Assembly (NCBI GenBank): GCA_023144875.1
Contig: JAGLEW010000199.1
Coordinates: forward strand, 1-5,439
Reading direction: 5' to 3'
From: Methylococcales bacterium
GTDB lineage: Bacteria; Pseudomonadota; Gammaproteobacteria; Methylococcales; Methylomonadaceae
Length of the DNA: 5,439 bases
Below the pieces are notes generated by a model. It searched no databases, was not told the origin of the DNA, and saw only the letters and a list, made by a program, of their open reading frames with translations. The position numbers and the translations under genes were made by a program. Positions 1-5,439 of this stretch are shown piece by piece. The first letter of the stretch is position 1, and each line of letters starts with the position of its first letter.

Positions 1-284
1 CTCGTGGACAATCCAGCGCTGCCTCAGCCGCGACCGCCGCTATTAAACAAATGCGCTCGTGGGCATTAGGCACCCCCGACGATAACTGGGAAAGTATGGC
101 AGTTTTTTCTGACGGCAGTTATGGTATCGAAAAAGGCTTGGTTTATTCCTACCCTGTCACCGTTAAAGACGGCGAAATTTCAATTGTACAAGGCCTTGAA
201 ATCAGTAAGTTTAGTCAAGAAAAAATGCGCTTGACCGAACAAGAATTGCATCAAGAAAAAGAAGCTATTAAGCATTTATTGTAA
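1..284 (+). CDS. mdh: Malate dehydrogenase, C-terminal fragment (5' end outside window)
   Basis: This is the C-terminal 93 or so residues of an NAD-dependent malate dehydrogenase, which interconverts malate and oxaloacetate in the cytoplasmic TCA cycle. The frame is open from the left edge (first whole codon at 3), so the in-frame ATG at 51 is internal and not the start. Family landmarks are the RGxSSAASAA-type stretch just inside the edge, the GTPDDNW segment, the SDGSYGI motif, the YSYPVTVKDG strand, the GLEIxxFSxxKM segment and the terminal KHLL. These match the LDH-like, roughly 325-residue MDH type of proteobacteria. The gene ends with TAA and converges on the minus-strand operon. No defect is visible in the part present. 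Confidence 0.93.
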   Translation, partial: RGQSSAASAATAAIKQMRSWALGTPDDNWESMAVFSDGSYGIEKGLVYSYPVTVKDGEISIVQGLEISKFSQEKMRLTEQELHQEKEAIKHLL

Positions 285-299
285 AGCTTTATTCGATCA
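285..299. other. Short convergent intergenic gap with a small palindrome
   Basis: Only 15 bases separate the mdh stop from the stop of the minus-strand operon. The 10-base palindrome TAAAGCTTTA at 282-291 overlaps the mdh stop codon. It has no loop and no following T-run, so it is not a convincing intrinsic terminator for either strand. I see no better hairpin nearby. Termination of both transcripts is therefore unexplained by visible sequence and may be Rho-dependent or run into the opposing gene. Confidence 0.5.
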
Positions 300-917
300 T
301 TACATCAAGCCTACAATGCGATAGTCCCCTTTGGTTTTTAAGATAATTTTAATGGGGACTTCGGTTTTATTTTTCCAATACCAGCCATGAACGCCTGAAA
401 ATGGAACGGTTAAAGTACCACTGGATTTCAGCTCAGTCGCTATCTTAAAGCTTTTAAAATAACCTGTGGTATCGCCTTTAGGCTCACCATGAAAATCAAA
501 GTAAACTTTTGCACCATCCGTTTGCCATTCAAAGGCGAATGTTTCACCCTTTTCCAGATAAAATTTATACTCAACGCCTTTCGTTGGAGGCACAATCACA
601 GTTACTGTATCTTTCCAGAGTGCTTTTTCCGAAGCCGCTTGTCGAGTTAATTTCATTTCAGCCTCAACGAGATCAGGATCAACCACTTTAACCGTCATAA
701 TTTCGGAGGGAGCGGCTTCATTACTGACCGTAAAAGGGGATTTTTTAACGGGCGCTAAAGCCGTCAAGCCCATTTTTTGACCAAGACCTGTCACGTCTAT
801 GCCATATTCGGCTGGCAAAACCCCAAAAATTAAAATAATCCCTGCTAAAATAATCGCAAAAAAAGTTGAGATAAAGAGACTTTTAAAACTAGTAAGTTCA
901 GGTGCATAATTATTCAT
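300..917 (-). CDS. Transmembrane anchor protein (HupE/UreJ-associated), GOLD-like extracytoplasmic domain
   Basis: This 205-residue bitopic protein has a short N-terminal tail, one membrane span (about residues 13-35) and a large C-terminal part that should lie in the periplasm. The span is followed by a YGIDxTGLGxxxGLT motif, a low-complexity linker (about 55-100) and a beta-rich domain (about 103-205). That domain carries a FEWxTDG strand, the conserved-looking YFDFHGEPKGDTTGYF segment and an FSGVHGWYWKNKT motif near the end. I recognise the whole as the 'transmembrane anchor protein' usually encoded beside HupE/UreJ proteins. The Trp-rich beta pattern resembles a GOLD/emp24-type sandwich, which is an inference. 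Its ATG overlaps the hupE-like stop by ATGA, and no Shine-Dalgarno is evident, so coupled translation is likely. It is the last gene of the operon. Its molecular role is unknown; a partner or stabiliser of the adjacent permease is plausible. Confidence 0.82.
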   Translation of the reverse strand: MNNYAPELTSFKSLFISTFFAIILAGIILIFGVLPAEYGIDVTGLGQKMGLTALAPVKKSPFTVSNEAAPSEIMTVKVVDPDLVEAEMKLTRQAASEKALWKDTVTVIVPPTKGVEYKFYLEKGETFAFEWQTDGAKVYFDFHGEPKGDTTGYFKSFKIATELKSSGTLTVPFSGVHGWYWKNKTEVPIKIILKTKGDYRIVGLM

Positions 918-1621
918 ACGTTTGTATTAAGAAGATAACCCGTTAATTGATAGCCAAATAATACCAAGCCCCCTGTCATTAGCAGGGTATTGGTATAAAT
1001 AGCAAAAGTGTAATAACTTTTATGGTGTCGCCAAAATCCCAGCGCAATTAAAATAAACAACAAGGCAATAAATTGCCCCAGTTCAACGCCCATATTAAAC
1101 GCCACTAAATTCTGCCATAAATTTTCTTTGGGCAAATTAAAATCTTGTAATTTTGTTGCTAAACCAAAGCCATGACACAAGCCAAAAATAATGACGGCAA
1201 TTTTAGTATTCGGTTGAAAACCTAACAATCGTTTAAAACCGCCTAAATTATCAAACCCTTTATAAACAATGGATAAACCAATAATCGCATCAATAAAATA
1301 GGCATTAATTGCAATATTATTAAGCACTCCCAGTAATAATGTCAAACTATGACCGATAGTAAATAAACTTACATATATAAATATATCTTTATTGCGAAAT
1401 AAATAAAAGATGACCCCAATAAGAAACAATAAATGATCGTAGCCTGTCACCATGTGTTTTGCCCCAATATATAAAAAGGGTGCAACCGCTAATCCTTCTT
1501 GTGTCCGCAAAAAATTCTCAGTATTGGTATCAACACCATGTGCGAGCACTAAGGCGGGCATTAAACAGGCGAGTCCTAAAAAAAAGAGATTGAAAGATGC
1601 GAAACGCTGTGGTCTTTTCAT
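914..1621 (-). CDS. HupE/UreJ family membrane protein (putative metal permease)
   Basis: This 235-residue protein has an N-terminal signal peptide ending ALVLA (about residues 1-27, cleavage before His28) and about six hydrophobic helices (roughly 63-75, 79-100, 106-121, 140-157, 168-196, 204-231). The HX5DH motif at residues 56-63 is the HupE/UreJ signature, and family members use such His/Asp residues for nickel uptake. Other family marks are TIGHSLTL (His91), GLCHGFGLA (His150) and FNMGVELGQ (Glu180). The length is that of the short form, lacking the long N-terminal domain of some HupE_UreJ_2 proteins. It overlaps both neighbours by ATGA. No hydrogenase or urease gene is visible, so nickel is the family expectation, and another divalent metal or another role remains possible. 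No upstream Shine-Dalgarno is apparent; initiation probably depends on the terminating kinase-gene ribosome. Confidence 0.88.
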   Translation of the reverse strand: MKRPQRFASFNLFFLGLACLMPALVLAHGVDTNTENFLRTQEGLAVAPFLYIGAKHMVTGYDHLLFLIGVIFYLFRNKDIFIYVSLFTIGHSLTLLLGVLNNIAINAYFIDAIIGLSIVYKGFDNLGGFKRLLGFQPNTKIAVIIFGLCHGFGLATKLQDFNLPKENLWQNLVAFNMGVELGQFIALLFILIALGFWRHHKSYYTFAIYTNTLLMTGGLVLFGYQLTGYLLNTNV

Positions 1622-3147
1622 GGCTCAAAAATATCAAGAAGCTGGTTAAAATCAAAAGGACGAGTGAGATAATCATCCATTAATGTTTCCTCTAAAATAT
1701 ATCGAATATCACATGCATCGGTATTCTCGCTCACAACCGAAACCACGGTTGGCGATTCATCCGTTCTTTTGAGTAATTTGAGTAATTTTAATTTGAATAA
1801 AACATCATTTTTATCCACGTCTAACAAAATAATTTTAGACGATTTATGTAAATTTAAAGAATGAATATCTTCACTGTAATGATACCCTTCTAGCTCATAG
1901 TCTTTATAGATAACTAATAAATTTTTAAGCACGGTAAAGTGTATTTCATCATCATAAAAATACACAAATTCGTACGAAATATGATATTTATCACGACCTT
2001 CACAAGGCGTACTTAAAGGCACTTCTAGATAAAAAATACTACCGACACTTAAGGTACTTCGAACACTTAATGTGCCTGACATTAAGCCCAATAAACGCTT
2101 ACAACCACTGAGACCAATTTCTGTCCCTTCCAACTTGTCTTGTGTGTCAAAATTACGCACAAAAGGTTGAAAAATTTGATCTATTTTATCAAGACTAATA
2201 CCAATGCCCGTATCTTTAATATACAAACATAATTTACCCTCTAAAATACGATAACTAATAATAATACAGCCATTTTTTTTATTATATTTCATCGCATTAT
2301 CAATCAAGTTGGTAATCACTTGTTGAAAATAAACTCGATCAACCAAAATTTCAATGTCTTCATCAATATGGTTGACCAGTTTAATATCATACGCTTGAAT
2401 TAAAGGCACTAAGGGTTTCAGGCATTCATCAATAAGGTTTTTAATCGAAAAAGAGTCGATACATAAGGTTAAATCATCTTTTTCCAATCGTGCAACTTCT
2501 AAAATTTCGTTAATTAAACCCGTCATACAGGAACCTGCTTTAAGCATATTCCCGACACATTCTCGTTGTTTTGAGTTTAAATCCCCAAAAACACCTGAGT
2601 CTAAAAATTGTGCAAACCCTAAGATACCCGACAATGGAGCGCGTAAATCATCGGTAATACATGATAATAATTTATTTTTAGATTCGTTAATCGTTTCAAT
2701 TTGACGTTTATTTGCGTCTAATTCTTGAAAATTTTGTCTGAAAATTTCAATATTTTTAACTTGTTGCTGATTCAATAAATCGAAATTATGCCGCTCTTGT
2801 TGTAAACTTTGGTGTTGACGAAATTTTTCACTCACATCTACAAATAAGATATAAGTTTCATTCCTACTCGGTAAAACATGAATATCTGCAATAATACCGT
2901 GATCAAAATTGATAAAATCCAACACAAAGACATCATTGTCTTGATCGCAAGAAAACCAGCCTTCTAAAAAAAGGAGTTTTTCACTCACATGATCATTCAA
3001 CTGTAAACCAATGACTCCATAATATTCAATATCAGGATGCCAACTTTGAATCAGCCCTTGCTTATTAAAACTCAAATACGCAAATTTTCCTGAATCCAGC
3101 CATAACCGTGAGAGATATTGGCGTACTAAAAGTGGTAAGGTGTTCAT
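1618..3147 (-). CDS. Soluble PAS-like / histidine-kinase / receiver hybrid protein lacking the phosphoacceptor His
   Basis: This 509-residue cytoplasmic protein has no membrane span. It has a PAS-like domain (about 18-106), a coiled-coil linker (108-160), a HisKA-like dimerisation helix pair (about 155-224), an HATPase domain (about 230-380) and a receiver-like domain (about 390-509). In the H-box, the usual S-H-E-L-R-T-P-L reads TDDLRAPL, so Asp166 (GAT, 2650-2652) replaces the phosphorylated His. The N-box (Asn280, Asn284), the G1 box DTGIG (312-316) and the F-box (326-329) look intact. G2 reads GTEIGL, with Glu343 for Gly. The receiver keeps the acidic pair (Asp399/400) and a candidate phospho-Asp443, but has Arg496 where Lys is expected. 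It may bind ATP without normal autophosphorylation. The gene overlaps the GTPase gene upstream and the hupE-like gene downstream by ATGA. Partner, signal and output are unknown. Confidence 0.88.
   Translation of the reverse strand: MNTLPLLVRQYLSRLWLDSGKFAYLSFNKQGLIQSWHPDIEYYGVIGLQLNDHVSEKLLFLEGWFSCDQDNDVFVLDFINFDHGIIADIHVLPSRNETYILFVDVSEKFRQHQSLQQERHNFDLLNQQQVKNIEIFRQNFQELDANKRQIETINESKNKLLSCITDDLRAPLSGILGFAQFLDSGVFGDLNSKQRECVGNMLKAGSCMTGLINEILEVARLEKDDLTLCIDSFSIKNLIDECLKPLVPLIQAYDIKLVNHIDEDIEILVDRVYFQQVITNLIDNAMKYNKKNGCIIISYRILEGKLCLYIKDTGIGISLDKIDQIFQPFVRNFDTQDKLEGTEIGLSGCKRLLGLMSGTLSVRSTLSVGSIFYLEVPLSTPCEGRDKYHISYEFVYFYDDEIHFTVLKNLLVIYKDYELEGYHYSEDIHSLNLHKSSKIILLDVDKNDVLFKLKLLKLLKRTDESPTVVSVVSENTDACDIRYILEETLMDDYLTRPFDFNQLLDIFEP
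1768..1800. repeat. Short 9-bp tandem repeat inside the receiver-domain coding region
   Basis: Two perfect adjacent copies of TTTGAGTAA (1768-1776, 1777-1785) are followed by a spacer and a one-mismatch copy, TTTGAATAA, at 1792-1800. Being 9 bp, the repeat keeps frame and encodes the repeating Lys-Leu-Leu pattern around residues 450-460 of the kinase-like protein. Copy-number change would add or remove three residues in a receiver helix. It may simply reflect AT-rich Leu/Lys codons. Confidence 0.6.
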
Positions 3148-3647
3148 GATGCTAATAATTGACTTAAAAGATAAAACGCGTCTTCCACCTGATCGCCATT
3201 TTTAGCACTGGTTAAAAAAAGTTGATTGCTTTCGACCTTTAAGCGCCTCAAATCATCCTCCTTAATTTCCCACTGATCCTTTAAATCTATTTTATTCACC
3301 AAGACCACAAATGGAATATCCCCTTGCTGCGTTAAAATATTTTGCTTAATATCTAATGCCGCTTCCAGCGTAGACAGCCTTGTCCCGTCAAGTACTAATA
3401 GAAAACCTGCCGCCCCACGTAGATACATTTTAGATAAGCGCTTAAAGCTATTTTCACCCGCAATATCCCAAAGAATTAACTTTATCTGTAAATCGTCATT
3501 CACTTTCATCAGTTTCGTGTCCATTTTGACTCCGACGGTCGTAAGATATTTATCTGAAAATTCATTTTTTACAAAACGTCCCACGAGACTGGTTTTCCCT
3601 ACCCCAAAATCACCCAAGACACATATTTTTTTTTGCAATATTTTCAT
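3144..3647 (-). CDS. Rab/Ras-like small GTPase
   Basis: This is a single-domain, 167-residue P-loop GTPase of the Ras superfamily, expected to cycle between GTP and GDP states in the cytoplasm. The G1 loop is GDFGVGKT (12-19), the switch I Thr is most likely Thr37 in TTVG, G3 is WDIAGE (60-65), G4 is NKID (118-121) and G5 is TSAK (146-149). The residue matching Ras Gln61 is Glu65, and the one matching Ras Gly12 is Phe14. There is no C-terminal cysteine or lipidation motif and no extra domain. It overlaps the OmpA-like gene upstream and the kinase-like gene downstream by ATGA, which suggests the three products are made together and interact. The upstream neighbour carries a roadblock/longin-like region, a fold class that regulates such GTPases (for example MglB acting on MglA). 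A run of nine A residues lies at codons 5-8. Confidence 0.93.
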   Translation of the reverse strand: MKILQKKICVLGDFGVGKTSLVGRFVKNEFSDKYLTTVGVKMDTKLMKVNDDLQIKLILWDIAGENSFKRLSKMYLRGAAGFLLVLDGTRLSTLEAALDIKQNILTQQGDIPFVVLVNKIDLKDQWEIKEDDLRRLKVESNQLFLTSAKNGDQVEDAFYLLSQLLAS

Positions 3648-5439
3648 TTTATTGAAGACTCCTTGTTAAAACTAATCATAAAGCTGACTTTTCGTTGTAA
3701 TTTATTGCTACGTTTTGTGCTTGAAAGCTGTACTGCCGTTTTCATGTTAACCAGAGGCAATGATTTTTTTAACAGTTCAACCATTTTTTGCGCTCGTGTT
3801 GTGGCTAAAGCTGTATTATATTCGGTACTATCTACCCCATCGGTATAGCCTGTAATGGTTAAAATCATCGTTTTATTTAATTGCTGACTTAAGGTTAACA
3901 TCTCATTAATTTCATCGATTAACGTTTGCAATACATCGGCTTTTACCGTAATAGCCACACTTTTTGTAAAATAAATCGCCTGTTTTTCAACACGTTCTTT
4001 TAACTGCTGTAACTTTATGGCTTCAGTGATTTCAAGTGTACTCCATTGAACCTGATTCACAAATTTTAATGCCGCTATTTTTTTCGTTGCTTGCTGATGC
4101 CATCTCAGTGGTGCAACCCCATTTAATTGTAGCCGACCATCCTCATAGCTAAAATTTGTTGTTGTAGGCGGCTGAAGGTGTTGCGTAATAGACTGGTCGT
4201 AATTTTTCAGTTTATCAATGTTAACGTGGGTAATCCCCGTTAAAACGGGTGTAATCTGCATTATTTTTTTAATCCAACTTTTTTTCGCAACCCCAGAAAA
4301 CGTCAAGGTGGTACCATTCAGATCAACCTGAGCATGAGATGGGATTTGCAATACTTTTCGTAATCGCAATATAACAATAGCAGGGCTTAACGAGTGATAA
4401 GGTTGCCAATCGGTTACCACTTCATCCGTGTGTAAACGAGAACGTTTTAATATCTCACTAGGGTTTACAATCAACGGGTCATAAAGCCCTTTAATCATTA
4501 ATTTATCACCTTTCATCGTATTATCAGTCACCACTACGCCCTCGTATTGCTGTAATAAAGACAAATAATCAAGGCGGCGCTGTTCAAATTTCCATTGATC
4601 GTACGCCCAATAACCCACTAATAATAAAATCAGAAATAATGGAATAAAAATATAAGCGCCTGAAACAGAAGCCGTTTTTTCTGTGATATTTTTACGCTCA
4701 GATAATAAACATTGAGTCAGTTCAACATCAATAACTGCTAAAGGCGCGCTATCACCTTCAAAGTTTTTCAATAAGTCAGTATGGTGCTGATGAATATCAC
4801 CTAAAATACCATCAAATTGCGCCCGTAATTGATAAGGAGGAATACCTTGAATCACACAAGCTAACATGGCATAGGTTCCTCGATTCAAAAACACCGTATA
4901 ATCCCCAACCTCTACGGTATTCAACTGATCATTCTCATTGGCCGAAAACGAATCTTGGGTAAAATCTTGAATCGCCGTTAACATGGCCGATATTGCATCA
5001 CTATCCCGTAATTCATCAATCCCATCAATCGAAACATGACGTAATAACAACCCTGTTTCCCGATCAATTAAAAATGCTTGCTCAACCCGATAGGCCAACG
5101 TATTTCGCAACACCATTTCTCGATAAGGAATGCCCGCTCGCCACGCTTGATAGTGCCATGAAAAACGATTAATTGATAAGCCTTCCTCAATCGCTAAATT
5201 AAGCGACTGCATAACGTCTTTAAATGACTCCGAAATTGATTTTTTAATCATCGGTAAAATCACAGGGTACAACGCATCCACGTATAAAGCAGGTTCTTTA
5301 TGTACCGATTCAATCAAACAGGCTTCGACTGTTTCTTGCAATGCTTCATCAAGCGCTTCACGCAATAATAATGGGTCACTTTCTTTAATGGCACGCGGTA
5401 ACGCTAACGAAATTTTTTCCGCATGGGCATTCGGGTTTT
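3644..5439 (-). CDS. OmpA-family trans-envelope protein with cytoplasmic roadblock/longin-like region (5' end outside window)
   Basis: At least 597 residues are visible (numbered here from the right edge). The frame stays open past the edge, so the in-frame TTG at 5363-5365 is internal and the true start is not in the window. The order is: a helical region (1-115), a mixed alpha/beta region (about 116-229) patterned like a roadblock/LC7 or longin domain, one membrane span (about 260-278), a GLYDPL motif (317-322), two BON-like segments (about 369-407 and 429-470) and a C-terminal OmpA-like domain (about 484-590). The OmpA domain has GYTD...N...RA, with Asp533 and Arg548 at the spacing of the diaminopimelate-binding pair of OmpA. 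I infer a cytoplasmic N-terminal half and a periplasmic peptidoglycan-binding half. I recognise this as a recurrent OmpA-family type. It is the first visible gene of the operon and overlaps the GTPase gene by ATGA. Confidence 0.87.
   Translation of the reverse strand, partial: NPNAHAEKISLALPRAIKESDPLLLREALDEALQETVEACLIESVHKEPALYVDALYPVILPMIKKSISESFKDVMQSLNLAIEEGLSINRFSWHYQAWRAGIPYREMVLRNTLAYRVEQAFLIDRETGLLLRHVSIDGIDELRDSDAISAMLTAIQDFTQDSFSANENDQLNTVEVGDYTVFLNRGTYAMLACVIQGIPPYQLRAQFDGILGDIHQHHTDLLKNFEGDSAPLAVIDVELTQCLLSERKNITEKTASVSGAYIFIPLFLILLLVGYWAYDQWKFEQRRLDYLSLLQQYEGVVVTDNTMKGDKLMIKGLYDPLIVNPSEILKRSRLHTDEVVTDWQPYHSLSPAIVILRLRKVLQIPSHAQVDLNGTTLTFSGVAKKSWIKKIMQITPVLTGITHVNIDKLKNYDQSITQHLQPPTTTNFSYEDGRLQLNGVAPLRWHQQATKKIAALKFVNQVQWSTLEITEAIKLQQLKERVEKQAIYFTKSVAITVKADVLQTLIDEINEMLTLSQQLNKTMILTITGYTDGVDSTEYNTALATTRAQKMVELLKKSLPLVNMKTAVQLSSTKRSNKLQRKVSFMISFNKESSIK
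3659..3664 (-). promoter_or_regulatory. Shine-Dalgarno AAGGAG for the GTPase gene
   Basis: On the minus strand a good AAGGAG lies inside the last codons of the OmpA-like gene, 11 bases before the GTPase ATG at 3647. The spacing is on the long side. It is the only convincing ribosome-binding site among the four overlapping starts of this operon, so the GTPase may have some independent initiation, while the three downstream genes seem to depend on coupling. Confidence 0.6.

Noticed and set aside
51..53. ATG as the start of a small 77-residue gene
   Set aside because: The upstream in-frame codons encode the expected malate dehydrogenase sequence, so this is an internal methionine of a gene cut by the window edge.
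282..291. Palindrome TAAAGCTTTA as a bidirectional terminator
   Set aside because: No loop, only two G:C pairs and no downstream T-run; too weak to call.
509..691. 60-residue plus-strand open frame
   Set aside because: It lies wholly antisense to the anchor-protein gene, has no family resemblance and is better explained as a shadow frame.
1452..1649. 65-residue plus-strand open frame crossing the kinase/hupE junction
   Set aside because: Antisense to the signal-peptide region of the HupE/UreJ gene, with no recognisable protein pattern.
2273..2280. T8 run (A8 on the coding strand) in the kinase gene as a programmed frameshift site
   Set aside because: The frame continues normally through the N-box with no alternative downstream product, and the run is unremarkable for AT-rich DNA.
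3633..3848. 71-residue plus-strand open frame
   Set aside because: Antisense to the OmpA peptidoglycan-binding domain, whose coding frame is strongly supported by its motif residues.
5363..5365. TTG as start codon of the OmpA-like gene
   Set aside because: The same frame stays open for 24 more codons to the window edge and the protein there continues in the same helical style. A leucine codon inside a longer gene is far more likely.

Overview
This is an AT-rich chromosomal window that reads like a gammaproteobacterium. The malate dehydrogenase tail, the HupE/UreJ plus 'transmembrane anchor' pair and the OmpA-family envelope protein are all types I associate with environmental Gammaproteobacteria such as Methylococcales or Thiotrichales. 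That placement comes from remembered protein flavour, not a search. No RNA genes, insertion sequences, CRISPR arrays or phage genes were seen.

Layout: the left edge (1-284, + strand) holds the 3' end of an NAD-dependent malate dehydrogenase gene (mdh). After a 15-bp tail-to-tail gap, the rest of the window is one unbroken minus-strand gene string, transcribed right to left. It encodes (i) a large single-span OmpA-family protein whose 5' end lies beyond the right edge, (ii) a Rab/Ras-like small GTPase, (iii) a soluble PAS-like/histidine-kinase/receiver protein, (iv) a HupE/UreJ-family membrane protein and (v) a small bitopic 'anchor' protein. All four junctions inside this string are 4-bp ATGA stop/start overlaps, so the five genes look like one translationally coupled operon with no internal promoter space.

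The first three genes look like a trans-envelope signalling module. The OmpA-like protein has a C-terminal peptidoglycan-binding domain, tandem BON-like segments, one membrane span and a cytoplasmic region with a roadblock/longin-like pattern, the fold class that commonly regulates small GTPases. The GTPase follows immediately. The kinase-like protein is next, and it is unusual: Asp stands where the phosphoacceptor His should be, one G2-box Gly is Glu, and the receiver's conserved Lys is Arg. I infer an envelope-status relay in which a GTPase switch talks to a pseudo-kinase/receiver scaffold. The last two genes (HupE/UreJ and anchor) form a recognisable pair whose substrate is not certain. Metal, especially nickel, transport is the family expectation, but no hydrogenase or urease gene is visible here.
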